Assembly: GCA_951812965.1 (NCBI GenBank)
Contig: OX638341.1
Coordinates: forward strand, 3,361,202 to 3,425,201
Length of the DNA: 64,000 nt
Source: an uncultured Pseudohongiella sp.
Lineage (GTDB): Bacteria; Pseudomonadota; Gammaproteobacteria; Pseudomonadales; Pseudohongiellaceae
Reading direction: 5' to 3'
In this document: positions 39,217-49,101 of the stretch, in pieces
Layout of the letters: every line of letters begins with the position of its first letter
Numbering within the stretch: the first letter of the stretch is position 1
Made by a program: the position numbers and the translations under genes
Notes under the pieces: generated by a model
What the model was told of the DNA's origin: nothing
Databases searched by the model: none
Seen by the model: only the letters and a program-made list of their open reading frames with translations

Positions 39217-40307
39217 ATGGAGGAATCTGCGGCGAGCCCGGCCAGCAGATCAGTCTGGTATTCGTTTAACAGCGGCTGGATGACGGATTCCAGTCCGCCT
39301 CCCATTACTTCGGGCAGGTTGTACAGGGTCAACTTGATGCGATGGTCCGTCACGCGGCCCTGGGGAAAGTTGTAGGTGCGGATCTTTTCCGAGCGGTCGC
39401 CGCTGCCGACGAGCCGCCGACGCGTGTCGGATTCTTCCTGCTGCCGGTCTTCCCTGGCCGCATCGAGCAGCCGGGCCTGTAACAGCGACATCGCCCGCGC
39501 CTTGTTCTTGTGTTGGGAGCGCTCGTCCTGGCATTCCACCACGATCCCGGTCGGCAGATGGGTGAGACGTATGGCGGAATCGGTCTTGTTGACGTGCTGG
39601 CCGCCGGCGCCGCTGGCGCGAAAAGTGTCGATGCGAAGATCGTTCCGGTTCAGTTCGATGTCGTCGATCTCTTCCGCCTCGGCCAGCACGGCCACGGTGC
39701 AGGCGGAAGTGTGGATGCGGCCCTGGGCTTCGGTCTCGGGCACGCGCTGCACGCGATGCGCGCCCGATTCGAATTTCAGCTTTTCAAAAACGTTGCGGCC
39801 CTCGATCCGCAAGATGACTTCCTTGTAGCCGCCATGCTCGCCCGGCCGCTCACTGATGAGGGTCGCGCTCCATTGCTGCAATTCAGCATAGCGCTGATAC
39901 ATGCGGCACAGATCTCCGGCGAACAGGGCAGCCTCGTCGCCACCGGTACCGGCGCGGATTTCGAGAAAGACATTGCAGGCGTCTCTTTCGTCTCGCGGCA
40001 GCAAAAGGAATTGCAATTCCTTTTCGACAAGGCCCAGCGCCCCGGATGCGTCGGCAATCTCTTCCTCCGCCATGGCGCGGATATCGGGATCAGCGTCGCG
40101 CCGCATCTCCTCGGCCTCCTGCAAATCACCACCCACCGTCAGGTAACGGCCGTAAGTCTGCACCACGCCCTCGAGTTCGGCGTATTCCTTCGACAGTTCG
40201 CGGAATCGCGGCTGGTCGGCGATTACATCGGCATCGCTGAGCAGGCCTTCGAGTTCCTCGAAGCGTTCCCGCAAGCCGTCGAGTTTTTGGCGAATCGAAT
40301 CTTTCAT
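39213..40307 (-). CDS. prfA: Peptide chain release factor 1
   Basis: 364 residues. GAGGQHVNK (GGQ at 235-237) is the peptidyl-tRNA hydrolysis loop. The stop-codon reading tripeptide is PET (190-192), of the PxT type that recognises UAA and UAG, so it is RF1 and not RF2. Overlaps hemA upstream and prmC downstream by 4 bp each. Confidence 0.97.
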   Translation of the reverse strand: MKDSIRQKLDGLRERFEELEGLLSDADVIADQPRFRELSKEYAELEGVVQTYGRYLTVGGDLQEAEEMRRDADPDIRAMAEEEIADASGALGLVEKELQFLLLPRDERDACNVFLEIRAGTGGDEAALFAGDLCRMYQRYAELQQWSATLISERPGEHGGYKEVILRIEGRNVFEKLKFESGAHRVQRVPETEAQGRIHTSACTVAVLAEAEEIDDIELNRNDLRIDTFRASGAGGQHVNKTDSAIRLTHLPTGIVVECQDERSQHKNKARAMSLLQARLLDAAREDRQQEESDTRRRLVGSGDRSEKIRTYNFPQGRVTDHRIKLTLYNLPEVMGGGLESVIQPLLNEYQTDLLAGLAADSSI

Positions 40308-41647
40308 GGCTTCTTCGCCCGCGGCTCCGGTATCGGCTCCTGATCGTGACCCCGGACCCGCGGCGCGTCTTCATCGAGTTCGAACAGTTCCCGGGTTACG
40401 CGCAGCATTTCGTCCTTGCCTTCGGCACTGGCCTGTTTCATGCGAACGCTCGGGGAATGGATCAATTTGTTGGTGATGGCCCGCGCCAGGGATTCGAGCA
40501 CAGCCCCGGCGTCACCGCCCTTCTTGAGTTCCCGCCGGGCCTGTTCCAGTTCGGTTTCGCGGATGGCGTCCGCCTTGCCGCGCAGGCGGCGCAGAGTAGC
40601 GACAGCATTGCGCGAACGCAACTGGCTGAGGAATTTTTCCATACCCAGGTCGATGAGACTGCCCGCCTGCACGGCGGCCTCGCGGCGGCTGTTGACGCTG
40701 TCCTCGATGACGCTGCCGATGTCATCGATGCCATACAGGTAGGCGTCGGGGATCTCGTTCACCTCCACCTCGATATCGCGCGGCACCGCCAGATCGACGA
40801 GTAGCATCGGACGGTGCTTTCTCCGGCGGATCGCCCGTTCCACCACACCCTTGCCGATCAACGGCAATTGACTGCTTGTGGATGAAATGACGATGTCTGC
40901 ATCGATCAGCAATTCCGGCAAGTCCGCAAGTAACGCGCCTTCGCCGGAAAACTTTCCGGCGAGTTGCAGGGCGTTATCGAGGGTGCGATTGGCGACGACA
41001 ATTCCGCTGACTCCTTTCTCGGCAAGATGCCGCGCGGCGAGTTCTATGGTCTTGCCGGCGCCGACGAGCAGCACCTGCAATCGCGAAAGATCCGAAAAAA
41101 TGCGCCCCGCCAGGGTAACCGCGGCATAGGCTACGGATACCGGGCTGCCGCCGATCGCGGTCTCGGTGCGCACTTCCTTGGCGACCGAAAATGCCGCTTC
41201 GAAGGCTCGGGCGAGATTCCCTCCAATCAATTCCTGTTCCCGGGAGAGCGCGTAGGCCGACTTGATCTGGCCGAGGATCTGCGGCTCGCCGAGCACCATC
41301 GAGTCGAGCCCCGCGGCGACCCGCATCAGATGACGCACGGCTTCGCCGCCTTCGTGGAAGTAGCTGGCCGGGGCAAGTTCGTCGGCGCTCATGCCATGAA
41401 ATTCCGCCAGCCATTCGAGCGTCAGACGATACCGCCCCGAGCCTGTGCCCGGTTCGGGCTCGGGCCTGGAGAATCCCAGATACACCTCGGTCCGATTGCA
41501 GGTCGAAACTATTACCGCCTCATTCACTTCGTGCAATTCGATCGCCTGCCGCAAGGCGCCGGTGACTATGGCCGGGGGAAAGGCTACCCGTTCACGCAGG
41601 TTTATGTTCGCGGTGCCGTGATTCAGGCCTGTTACTGCCAATTCCAT
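40304..41647 (-). CDS. hemA: Glutamyl-tRNA reductase
   Basis: 447 residues. Catalytic Cys50 lies in STCNRTEVY, followed by the NADPH domain ([17 protein letters not shown]) and the C-terminal dimerisation helices. It makes glutamate-1-semialdehyde for tetrapyrrole synthesis. First gene of the hemA-prfA-prmC operon, divergent from the TPR lipoprotein gene. Confidence 0.97.
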   Translation of the reverse strand: MELAVTGLNHGTANINLRERVAFPPAIVTGALRQAIELHEVNEAVIVSTCNRTEVYLGFSRPEPEPGTGSGRYRLTLEWLAEFHGMSADELAPASYFHEGGEAVRHLMRVAAGLDSMVLGEPQILGQIKSAYALSREQELIGGNLARAFEAAFSVAKEVRTETAIGGSPVSVAYAAVTLAGRIFSDLSRLQVLLVGAGKTIELAARHLAEKGVSGIVVANRTLDNALQLAGKFSGEGALLADLPELLIDADIVISSTSSQLPLIGKGVVERAIRRRKHRPMLLVDLAVPRDIEVEVNEIPDAYLYGIDDIGSVIEDSVNSRREAAVQAGSLIDLGMEKFLSQLRSRNAVATLRRLRGKADAIRETELEQARRELKKGGDAGAVLESLARAITNKLIHSPSVRMKQASAEGKDEMLRVTRELFELDEDAPRVRGHDQEPIPEPRAKKP

Positions 41648-41868
41648 CGGGATTCAAGACGTCTCCGGGATTGGTGCATGCCATCCATGGCGCAGAACTT
41701 GCGGTTTTTCCAACCCCCGGCCTCGCCGTTCCATGGCGAGTCGTTCGGCCGTCCGGGAAGGTGCCAGAAAACGCAAATATACCAGAGAAGCCTTTGCAGC
41801 CGGCAGGATCCTCGCACAGCCAGCCGAATCAGACATTGTTATACTGCGTCTTTTGGCTGGAATCTCCG

Positions 41869-43620
41869 ATGAGAGTTTCGTTGCTGCGCGCCAGTCTGCC
41901 TGCCGGTTTGATCGTGCTGCTGGCGGCCTGCGCCTCGGAAACCGGGTTCCGCACAACGGAATCGCCGGCCGTCGCGCCTGCCGCGCAATCCTCGGCGGAA
42001 ACGGCGGCGCCGACACCCATCGAATACGGGAATTTCGCCGCTGACCAGCTATATAAGGCGATTACCGGCGAACTGAGTGCGCAGCGGGGCGATCTCCAGC
42101 AAGCCGCTGAAATTTACTTCGAATTGGCGACCGAGACGAGCGATGTCGGCGTCATCGAACGCGCCGTGCAATTTGCTTCCGCAATCGGCGACGGCAGGAG
42201 CTTGCTGGAACTCGGCCTGCTCTGGGCGCAGGTCGCGCCGGATCTTCCTGAACCGCATTTGTTGCTCGCGTTTCAGTTGCTCGAAGCCGGACGGCCGAAT
42301 CAGGCGCTGTCGCACATGGAGCAGGTGCTGGAAGCCGGGGGTAGTTTCGAATTCAGCATTCTCGCCCAAGCAACCGGCGGAATCGGCCGCGCTGAGCGCA
42401 ATGAGCTGATCGCAGGACTACTTTCACTCAAGGATCGCTTTCCGGACAATCGTTCGATCCGCATCGCACTGGTGCAATTGCTCGCCCAAAACCAGGATTT
42501 CGAGGAGGCGCTGGCGGAATTCGAGCAAATGAGCGAGCGTGCGGAACTGACCCCCGACCTCGTCCGGCTTCATGCCCAGCTTCATACCAGCGTCGGGCGG
42601 AACGACGGCGCGCTCGAAGCGCTGCGGGAAGGACTTGCACAGTTCCCCGACCACCGCGAGTTGCGCCTCACCTATGCACGGTTGCTGCTGCAACAACGCC
42701 AACTGGAGGCGGCGCGGGAGCAATTCGGCATCTTGCTCGCCCAGGCGCCGGAAGATTGGGAAATACTGTTATCGACGGGTCTGCTCGACCTGGAAATGGA
42801 AGACTACGAGTCGGCGATCGACATTTTCCAGCGAACCCTTGCGGCGGGTCTGAACGAAGACGACAGTCACTTCTACCTGGGCTACGCCAATCAACAACTT
42901 GGCGAGCCATTGGCCGCCATCGAACACTTCCGACAGGTGCGCCAGGGTGTCGAGAACTTCCTGCCGGCCCAGCAACAGGCAACGCGGCTTTCGATCCAGC
43001 TCGGACAATTCGAGGAAGCGCATGACTGGCTGGCGCAACTCTCCCGCGGCAGCAGCAGGCTCGAAGTCCAGTTTATTTCCCTGGAATCGGCGATACTGCT
43101 GCAAGAAGGCTATCCCGAGCGAGCAGGGGAATTGCTCGACCTCTCGCTGAATAGGTATCCAAACCACGCCGATCTGCTTTTCGCGCGGGTATTCGTACAT
43201 GACACGACCGGCGATATGGACAGTTCGGAGGCCGATCTGCAACAGATCATCCGCATGCAGCCGGACAATGCACGGGCGCTGAACCATCTCGGTTACATGT
43301 TGGCGGATCGTACCGAACGCTACCAGGAAGCACTCGAGCTGATCGAGCGCGCCATCGCGATCGAACCCGAGGATCCTGCCATAATTGACAGCCTGGGCTG
43401 GGCGCAATACAAACTGGGAATCCTCGACGAAGCGCTTGTAAACTTGCGCCGCGCCTATTCGGCCTTTCCGGATCACGAGGTCGCCGCCCATCTCGGCGAA
43501 GTGCTTTGGGCGCTGGAGCGGCGCGAGGAAGCTGAACAGGTGTGGGAAGAAGCGCTGGCCGAGAATCCCGAAAGCGAATTCGTCCTGCCGACCATGGAGC
43601 GGCTCAAGGGCCGTCCGTGA
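41869..43620 (+). CDS. Outer-membrane TPR lipoprotein
   Basis: 583 residues from the ATG at 41869; the frame is open upstream but the lipoprotein signal (LIVLLAACAS) begins here. The mature protein is almost entirely tetratricopeptide repeats, for example DNARALNHLGYMLADRTERYQEALELIERAIAIEPEDPAIIDSLGWAQYKLG near the C-terminus. It resembles the large TPR protein found upstream of lolB in pseudomonads. A likely envelope scaffold; no enzyme motif. A -10-like TTATACT lies at 41839. Confidence 0.8.
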   Translation: MRVSLLRASLPAGLIVLLAACASETGFRTTESPAVAPAAQSSAETAAPTPIEYGNFAADQLYKAITGELSAQRGDLQQAAEIYFELATETSDVGVIERAVQFASAIGDGRSLLELGLLWAQVAPDLPEPHLLLAFQLLEAGRPNQALSHMEQVLEAGGSFEFSILAQATGGIGRAERNELIAGLLSLKDRFPDNRSIRIALVQLLAQNQDFEEALAEFEQMSERAELTPDLVRLHAQLHTSVGRNDGALEALREGLAQFPDHRELRLTYARLLLQQRQLEAAREQFGILLAQAPEDWEILLSTGLLDLEMEDYESAIDIFQRTLAAGLNEDDSHFYLGYANQQLGEPLAAIEHFRQVRQGVENFLPAQQQATRLSIQLGQFEEAHDWLAQLSRGSSRLEVQFISLESAILLQEGYPERAGELLDLSLNRYPNHADLLFARVFVHDTTGDMDSSEADLQQIIRMQPDNARALNHLGYMLADRTERYQEALELIERAIAIEPEDPAIIDSLGWAQYKLGILDEALVNLRRAYSAFPDHEVAAHLGEVLWALERREEAEQVWEEALAENPESEFVLPTMERLKGRP

Positions 43621-43627
43621 TTTCCCC

Positions 43628-44218
43628 ATGAGAATTGCCGCGCTTGCCGCCGTGCTCGCCGTCGCCCTGGCAGCCTGCGCAAGCGCCCCGCCTGCCGCGG
43701 AAAGGGGCGATTGGCCGGCGCAGCGCGAAAGTCTTGAAGCACTGGAAAACTGGCAGTTTCGCGGGCGCGTGAACGTGCGCTATGACAACGAATCCCATAC
43801 GCCGCGCATCTTGTGGCAGCAACAGGATCGCAATTACAACATTCGCCTTTGGGGTTCGTTCAATGCCGGTAACACGCGCATCACCGGCGACCCCGCAGGC
43901 GTGACCCTGGAAGCGGACGGTGAAGTGCTCACCGCCGAAACGCCGGAAGACCTTATTCTAGAACAACTCGGCTACGAACTGCCGGTATCGCATCTCGAAT
44001 ACTGGATTCGCGGCCTGCCCGCCCCGGGCGGCGATGCCGACCTGCAATTCAACGAACGCGATCAATTGGCCGAAATCCGCCAGCAAGGCTGGTCGGTCAG
44101 CTATCCCGACCCGCGGCAATACGGTGAACTCAGTCTGCCCGGCGAGATGCAAGTGCTCCGCTCCGCCGACGATGTCAGGCTGCGTTTCGTGGGGCTGCGC
44201 TGGACCATCAACGAATAG
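43628..44218 (+). CDS. lolB: Outer-membrane lipoprotein receptor LolB
   Basis: 196 residues with lipobox ALAACAS near residue 18. The family pattern of an unclosed beta-barrel is seen: NWQFRGRVNVRYDNES, RLWGSFNAGNTRITGDPAGVTLE, and SHLEYWIRGLPAPGG. LolB receives lipoproteins from LolA and inserts them in the outer membrane. It is 7 bp after the TPR gene and 2 bp before ispE. Confidence 0.92.
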   Translation: MRIAALAAVLAVALAACASAPPAAERGDWPAQRESLEALENWQFRGRVNVRYDNESHTPRILWQQQDRNYNIRLWGSFNAGNTRITGDPAGVTLEADGEVLTAETPEDLILEQLGYELPVSHLEYWIRGLPAPGGDADLQFNERDQLAEIRQQGWSVSYPDPRQYGELSLPGEMQVLRSADDVRLRFVGLRWTINE

Positions 44219-44220
44219 TC

Positions 44221-45087
44221 ATGCCTCCGCTCAGCCTGCTCGCGCCCGCCAAGCTCAACCTGTTTCTGCACGTAACCTGCCGCCGGGCGGACGGGTATCA
44301 CGAATTACAGACCTTGTTCCAGTTGCTCGACTACGGCGACCGAATGCGGTTCGCGCCCCAGGAAGGCGGCGTAATTTCCCTGCACATCAGGGACACCCAC
44401 TCAAAAACATGGGACACCCATGTCGGCGGCGCCTTGCCGCTTGAGACCAATCTGATCCTGCGAGCCGCTTACGAACTTGCCAGGCTCAGCGGCAGCAGGC
44501 GCGGCGCTTCAATTTCCCTGGAAAAAAAGTTGCCCGTCGGCGGCGGGCTCGGCGGCGGCAGCGCCGATGCCGCGGTCACTTTGCTGGCCTTGAACAAACT
44601 CTGGGGATTGGAATTATCCATGGAAGATTTGTGCCGAATCGGCCTCGGGCTCGGCGCCGACTTGCCGGTTTTCATTCGGGGCCGGAGCGCGTGGGCCGAA
44701 GGCGTCGGCGAGTTACTGGAGCCGGTGGACTTGCCCGAGCAATGGTATGCGGTCGTGACCCCGCCCTGCCAGGTTTCGACAGCGACGATCTTCAACGATG
44801 AAAATTTGACACGAAACTCCGCAAAGATCAGAATTGCCGACTTTCTCGCGGGTCGATGCCGCAATGATTGCGAACCGGTTACTCGACGGCTGTACCCTGC
44901 GGTGGAAGAGGCTTTTGCCTGGCTCGGACGATTTGGCAAGGTGCGCATGTCCGGCACGGGCGCCAGCGTCTTCATTGCACTGCCGGACGAGGCCGCGGGC
45001 AAGTCGATTCTTGCGGACCTGCCGGCCGGCTGGAACGGATTCGCCGCGAAAGGCATGGCGCGTATGCAACACGTGAGCGAGGATTAG
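44221..45087 (+). CDS. ispE: 4-diphosphocytidyl-2-C-methyl-D-erythritol kinase
   Basis: 288 residues, GHMP kinase of the non-mevalonate isoprenoid pathway. LLAPAKLNLFLHVT and DGYHELQTLFQLLDYGD start the protein, and the ATP-binding LPVGGGLGGGSADAA is near 104-118. Compared with E. coli IspE there are about a dozen extra residues near 57-71 (RDTHSKTWDTHVGGA), exactly where two GGGACACCCA repeats sit, suggesting an in-frame repeat insertion that the enzyme tolerates. Confidence 0.95.
   Translation: MPPLSLLAPAKLNLFLHVTCRRADGYHELQTLFQLLDYGDRMRFAPQEGGVISLHIRDTHSKTWDTHVGGALPLETNLILRAAYELARLSGSRRGASISLEKKLPVGGGLGGGSADAAVTLLALNKLWGLELSMEDLCRIGLGLGADLPVFIRGRSAWAEGVGELLEPVDLPEQWYAVVTPPCQVSTATIFNDENLTRNSAKIRIADFLAGRCRNDCEPVTRRLYPAVEEAFAWLGRFGKVRMSGTGASVFIALPDEAAGKSILADLPAGWNGFAAKGMARMQHVSED
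44390..44423. repeat. Dispersed palindromic repeat inside ispE
   Basis: GGGACACCCA occurs at 44390-44399 and 44411-44420; the second is the core of the perfect palindrome ACATGGG-ACA-CCCATGT (44407-44423). The same core, as ATGGGTGTCCCAT, is found in non-coding DNA at 4477, 59270 and 63200. Confidence 0.7.
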
Positions 45088-45133
45088 CGGCGGCAGGCAT
45101 GTTTCGCCGCGGAAACTGGTAAAATTCGATTGT

Positions 45134-45208
45134 TGGGGTGTCGCCAAGTGGTAAGGCACAAGGTTTTGATCCTTGCATTCGTTGGTTCGAATCCAGCCAC
45201 CCCAGCCA
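45134..45208 (+). tRNA. glnQ-type tRNA: tRNA-Gln (anticodon UUG)
   Basis: A complete cloverleaf: acceptor TGGGGTG / CACCCCA, D-arm with AAGTGGTAAGGC, anticodon stem CAAGG / CCTTG around loop TTTTGAT (anticodon TTG), and T-arm GTTCGAATC. Discriminator G at 45205 and encoded CCA at 45206-45208. Its position between ispE and prs is conserved in pseudomonads and relatives. Confidence 0.97.
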
Positions 45209-45236
45209 TTTTTGCAGGCGAAGCCTGAAAAAATGG
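45206..45236. repeat. Inverted repeat overlapping the tRNA 3' end
   Basis: CCATTTTTGCAGGC-GAA-GCCTGAAAAAATGG pairs over 14 bp with one mismatch, starting at the tRNA's own CCA. In RNA it would fold the CCA end into a hairpin with the trailer. It has no downstream U-run on the plus strand, so it is not an ordinary terminator there. Confidence 0.55.
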
Positions 45237-45362
45237 CGAGCGCGACAGGCAACATTACAAGCGCAGCTTGAAATTTTGCCGAAAGCGCAGCCAACTGAGT
45301 TCTGAAAACAATAGAGAGCGAAGGGATCCCCCAAGCCCACACCTGGAAGCGAATCAGCAATC

Positions 45363-46313
45363 GTGGCTACAAATCTCATGGTATTCAGCGGCAATGCCAA
45401 TCCGCAGTTGTCGGATCGCATTGCCCGATATATCGGCGTGCCGCTGGGCAATGCCAGTATCGACAAATTCAGCGACGGTGAAATTTCGGTGGAATTGAAC
45501 GAGAACGTTCGCGGCAAGGACGTTTTCATCATCCAGCCCACCTGTTCTCCCACCAATGACCATATCCTGGAACTGCTGCTGATGGCCGACGCCCTGCATC
45601 GCGCTTCGGCCAATCGCATCACCGCGGTGATCCCCTATTTCGGTTATGCCCGACAGGACCGCCGGGTACGATCCGCGCGGGTCGCGATCAGCGCCAAGGT
45701 CGTCGCCGACATGATTAGCGCCGTGGGGGTGGACAGGGTGCTTACGGTGGACCTCCATGCCGAGCAGATCCAGGGTTTCTTCAGCATCCCGGTGGATAAT
45801 GTCTACGGCTCGCCGGTCCTTACCGATGAAATAGAACGCCAGGAATACAAAAACCTGACGGTGGTGTCACCGGACATCGGCGGCGTGGTGCGAGCAAGGG
45901 CGGTAGCAAAACAACTCGATGTGGACCTTGCCATCATCGACAAGCGGCGGCCGTCCATGAACGAGGCCCAGGTCATGCACATCATCGGCGACGTCGACGG
46001 CCGGACCTGCCTGATCGTCGACGACCTGGTCGACACCGCCGGCACGATCTGCAAGGCCGCCGACGCCCTGAAGGAAGCCGGCGCCCAACTCGTCGTGGCT
46101 TATTGCACGCACCCGGTGCTGTCGGGGAACGCCCTGGAAAACGTGGAGAATTCCAGCCTCGACGCGCTGGTAGTAACCGACACCATTCCGTTGCGCGAAG
46201 ACGCGAAGAAGTGCAAGCGCATCCGGCAGTTGTCCATGGCCAGATTGCTGGCCGAATCGATCCGCCGCGTAAGCAACGAAGAATCCATCAGCGCCATGTT
46301 CGACAATACCTGA
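45363..46313 (+). CDS. prs: Ribose-phosphate pyrophosphokinase
   Basis: 316 residues with a GTG start at 45363 (an ATG at 45378 is an alternative). [39 protein letters not shown], the catalytic flexible-loop [16 protein letters not shown] and the PRPP-binding [14 protein letters not shown] are all present. It makes PRPP from ribose 5-phosphate and ATP. Confidence 0.97.
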   Translation: MATNLMVFSGNANPQLSDRIARYIGVPLGNASIDKFSDGEISVELNENVRGKDVFIIQPTCSPTNDHILELLLMADALHRASANRITAVIPYFGYARQDRRVRSARVAISAKVVADMISAVGVDRVLTVDLHAEQIQGFFSIPVDNVYGSPVLTDEIERQEYKNLTVVSPDIGGVVRARAVAKQLDVDLAIIDKRRPSMNEAQVMHIIGDVDGRTCLIVDDLVDTAGTICKAADALKEAGAQLVVAYCTHPVLSGNALENVENSSLDALVVTDTIPLREDAKKCKRIRQLSMARLLAESIRRVSNEESISAMFDNT

Positions 46314-46328
46314 ACAGGCAAACTACGC

Positions 46329-46359
46329 TCCGGCCCGGCTGGTCGCAAACCGGGCCGGA
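46329..46359. other. GC-rich hairpin between prs and rplY
   Basis: TCCGGCCCGG and CCGGGCCGGA form a perfect 10-bp stem with an 11-base loop. No U-run follows; it may be a partial terminator or an mRNA-processing site. Confidence 0.5.
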
Positions 46360-46388
46360 ATTACTTGAACCAGCAACAGGAGACCAAA

Positions 46389-47066
46389 ATGTCCACGCCT
46401 GCATTTGAACTGGACGTAACAGTGCGAACCGACACGGGGAAAGGTGCGAGCCGCCGCCTGCGTCGATTGCACAATGCCATTCCCGCCGTGCTTTACGGCG
46501 CGCAAAAGGATCCCGTGGCCCTGACGATCGATCACGACGCCATCCTGCACGCCACCGACAACGAGGCTTTCTTCTCTCACATCATCACCTTGAACCTCGG
46601 GAAGAAAAAGGAACTTGCCGTGATCAAGGATTTGCAGCGCCATCCGGCGAGGCCGTTGATTCTGCATGCTGATTTCCTGCGGGTGAGCGAGGATCACGCG
46701 ATTCACATCCGCGTGCCGCTACATTTCATCAACGAGGAAAAGTGCGTGGGAGTGAAAACCGGCGGCGGTCAGATTCTCAAGTCGATGACCGAAATCGACA
46801 TTACCTGCCTGCCGAAAAACCTGCCGGAGTTCATTGAAGTCGACATGCTGGAAGTCGATATCGGCCAGTCCGTGCATCTTTCGGATATCAGCCTGCCTGA
46901 GGGCGTAACCAGTGTGGCGCTGTCGCACGGCGCGGAAAGCGACCACTCCGTCGCCACGGTACAGGCGCCGCGCGGAGGCGCCGAGCACGACATCGACGAT
47001 ATCGAAGCTGCGGAAGAAGCCGAAGCAAATGCTGCCGGCGAAGACGAGGCGGAAGAAGACTCCTGA
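46389..47066 (+). CDS. rplY: 50S ribosomal protein L25 (Ctc form)
   Basis: 225 residues from the ATG at 46389, preceded by CAGGAG. The 5S rRNA-binding domain (about 1-95, TGKGASRRLRRLHNAIPAVLYG) is followed by the Ctc beta domain and a strongly acidic tail (DDIEAAEEAEANAAGEDEAEED). The long general-stress-type form, not the short E. coli form. Followed by pth. Confidence 0.95.
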   Translation: MSTPAFELDVTVRTDTGKGASRRLRRLHNAIPAVLYGAQKDPVALTIDHDAILHATDNEAFFSHIITLNLGKKKELAVIKDLQRHPARPLILHADFLRVSEDHAIHIRVPLHFINEEKCVGVKTGGGQILKSMTEIDITCLPKNLPEFIEVDMLEVDIGQSVHLSDISLPEGVTSVALSHGAESDHSVATVQAPRGGAEHDIDDIEAAEEAEANAAGEDEAEEDS

Positions 47067-47080
47067 CCGCACCGGAACCC

Positions 47081-47653
47081 TTGAAACTGGTCGTGGGCCT
47101 CGGCAATCCGGGGCCCGCTTACGCCGGCAATCGGCACAATGCCGGGCTATGGTTCCTGCGCCGGCTATGCGCCGCTTATGGCGGGGAATTGCGCGCAAAG
47201 GACAAGTTTTTCGGCGAGACGGGCACGATCACGATCGCTGATACGGAAATTCGTCTGCTCTGGCCTTCCACATTCATGAATCTGAGCGGTCGCTCGGTGG
47301 CGGCCCTGTGCAATTTCTACCGGATAGAGCCGGAACGGATACTGATCGCATATGACGAGATTGATCTGGAAGTGGGCGACGCGCGTTTCAAGGCCGGCGG
47401 CGGCCACGGCGGCCATAACGGATTGCGCAGCATCATCGAGTCTCTGGGCGACCGGAAGGATTTCAAACGATTGCGGATCGGCGTCGGCCATCCCGGACAC
47501 AAGTCACTGGTGACCGATTATGTGCTCGGCAATCCGCCCGCGCGGGAAGCGGAAATCATCGAAGTCAGAATCAATGACGCGATCGCGGTTCTGCCGAGAG
47601 CAATAACCGGCGACTGGGAAGAAGCCATGCGCATTCTGCATACAAGGGACTGA
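47081..47653 (+). CDS. pth: Peptidyl-tRNA hydrolase
   Basis: 190 residues with a TTG start at 47081 (LKLVVGLGNPGPAYAGNRHNAG; the histidine is catalytic). STFMNLSGRSV and HNGLRSIIESLGDRKDFKRLRIGVGHP are conserved. It recycles peptidyl-tRNAs that drop off the ribosome. It begins 15 bp after rplY with GGAACC upstream. Confidence 0.95.
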   Translation: MKLVVGLGNPGPAYAGNRHNAGLWFLRRLCAAYGGELRAKDKFFGETGTITIADTEIRLLWPSTFMNLSGRSVAALCNFYRIEPERILIAYDEIDLEVGDARFKAGGGHGGHNGLRSIIESLGDRKDFKRLRIGVGHPGHKSLVTDYVLGNPPAREAEIIEVRINDAIAVLPRAITGDWEEAMRILHTRD

Positions 47654-47659
47654 TCGGCC

Positions 47660-48751
47660 ATGGCGGTAACCTGCGGTATTGTCGGACTACCGAATGTCGG
47701 CAAGTCGACCTTGTTCAACGCCTTGACCAACGCGGGAATCGCGGCGGAGAATTATCCTTTCTGCACTATCGAGCCAAATTCCGGCGTCGTGCTCGTGCCG
47801 GATGCCAGACTCGACCGCATCGCGGAAATCGCGCAGCCGGCAAAGGTGATTCCAACTACGGTAGAGTTCACCGATATCGCCGGTCTGGTCGCCGGCGCCT
47901 CCCGGGGCGAGGGTCTCGGCAACCAGTTCCTGGCGAACATCCGCGAGACCGACGCCATCGCCCACGTGGTTCGCTGTTTCGAAGACAGCAATGTCACCCA
48001 TGTCTCGCAGCGGATTCGGCCAGCCGAGGACATCGAGATCATCAACACCGAACTGGCGCTGGCCGATCTCGAAACGGTAAACCGCAACCTCGACAAGGTA
48101 ATTCGCGTCGCAAAAAGCGGCGACAAGGACGCCCAGCGCCAGGCGGCGCTGCTGGAGAAGGTGCAGGCGGGCCTCGATGCGATGCGGCCGGTTCGGGCGC
48201 TCGATCTGTATCGCGAGGAACGCGAGAATCTGCGCGACCTGCATTTGTTGACCGCCAAGCCGGTGCTGTATATCGCCAATGTCGACGAGGACGGCTTCGA
48301 AGGCAATCCGCATGTAGCCGCGGTACGCGCTATAGCCGAATCTGAAGGCGCCGAAATCGTCGTGATCTGCAACAAGCTCGAAGCCGAGATCGCCGAACTC
48401 GCCGACGAGGAAAAACTCGATTTCCTGCAGGATCTCGGCATGGACGAGCCCGGCCTTGACAGGGTCATTCGCGCCGCCTACCGCCTGCTGAGCCTACAAA
48501 CCTTCTTTACCGCCGGCCCGAAGGAAGCGCGCGCCTGGACCGTGCGCCGCGATACGTCCGCCTCGGCCGCGGCGGGCGTGATCCATACCGATTTCGAACG
48601 CGGCTTCATCCGCGCCGAAGTGGTTTCTTTCGACGATTTCGTGTTGCACAATGGCGAAGCCGGCGCGAGGGAAGCCGGCAAATGGCGGCTTGAAGGCAGG
48701 GATTATCAGGTCAGGGACGGCGATGTCATCTATTTCCGGTTCAACGTCTGA
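47660..48751 (+). CDS. ychF: Redox-regulated ATPase YchF (OLA1 family)
   Basis: 363 residues. P-loop [14 protein letters not shown] (about 8-21), [20 protein letters not shown] switch II, an atypical specificity motif NVDED in place of NKxD (ATP preference), and a C-terminal TGS domain ([16 protein letters not shown]...). Binds ribosomes; linked to pth in most Gammaproteobacteria. Confidence 0.96.
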   Translation: MAVTCGIVGLPNVGKSTLFNALTNAGIAAENYPFCTIEPNSGVVLVPDARLDRIAEIAQPAKVIPTTVEFTDIAGLVAGASRGEGLGNQFLANIRETDAIAHVVRCFEDSNVTHVSQRIRPAEDIEIINTELALADLETVNRNLDKVIRVAKSGDKDAQRQAALLEKVQAGLDAMRPVRALDLYREERENLRDLHLLTAKPVLYIANVDEDGFEGNPHVAAVRAIAESEGAEIVVICNKLEAEIAELADEEKLDFLQDLGMDEPGLDRVIRAAYRLLSLQTFFTAGPKEARAWTVRRDTSASAAAGVIHTDFERGFIRAEVVSFDDFVLHNGEAGAREAGKWRLEGRDYQVRDGDVIYFRFNV

Positions 48752-49101
48752 TTTGGTCGGAACGAGGTCTGGAGCAAGGATGAACCTCCTCGTTGTCTTG
48801 CGCCAAAGCGCGTAGCTGCTCGATTATGCGTAGCCGCCGCGTGTTGGCGTCGACAATCGTCCCCGAACGATGCATCGGACACCCGTTTCACGGCCGCTTC
48901 GCGTTGCGATCGACCTGTCGCCTCCGTATTGCTTCGCATCGGACAAGACTCTTTGAAGCATACGCACATAGTATATTATATAATGTATTCTTGATTGAGT
49001 AGCCGTCACCAGCTAACTCGAAAAATCCTTCCAAATCATTATGTTAGATATACAAGCAGGGATCTGTCGACTATGAAGGTAAACGGATCCGGGGAAATGA
49101 G
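48752..49101. other. Intergenic region with an AT-rich promoter for the catabolic operon
   Basis: 350 bp with no convincing gene. The left 200 bp are GC-rich and featureless apart from a short open frame on the minus strand. Near 48953-48990 a promoter-like region is listed separately. Confidence 0.5.
48953..48982 (+). promoter_or_regulatory. Candidate promoter and AT box of the DHDPS-ALDH operon
   Basis: TTGAAG (48953-48958), a 17-bp spacer and TTATAT (48976-48981) form a sigma70-like pair. The box ATATTATATA (48973-48982) is shared with regions upstream of the TonB receptor and of the ATP-grasp remnant. Confidence 0.4.

Noticed and set aside
45206..45236. Rho-independent terminator after tRNA-Gln
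   Set aside because: The stem is followed by A residues, then coding-like sequence; the T-run is on the wrong side for plus-strand transcription.
48741..48875. 44-codon frame on the minus strand (MHRSGTIVDANTRRLRIIEQ...)
   Set aside because: Looks protein-like but has no ribosome site, overlaps the ychF 3' end and matches no family I know.
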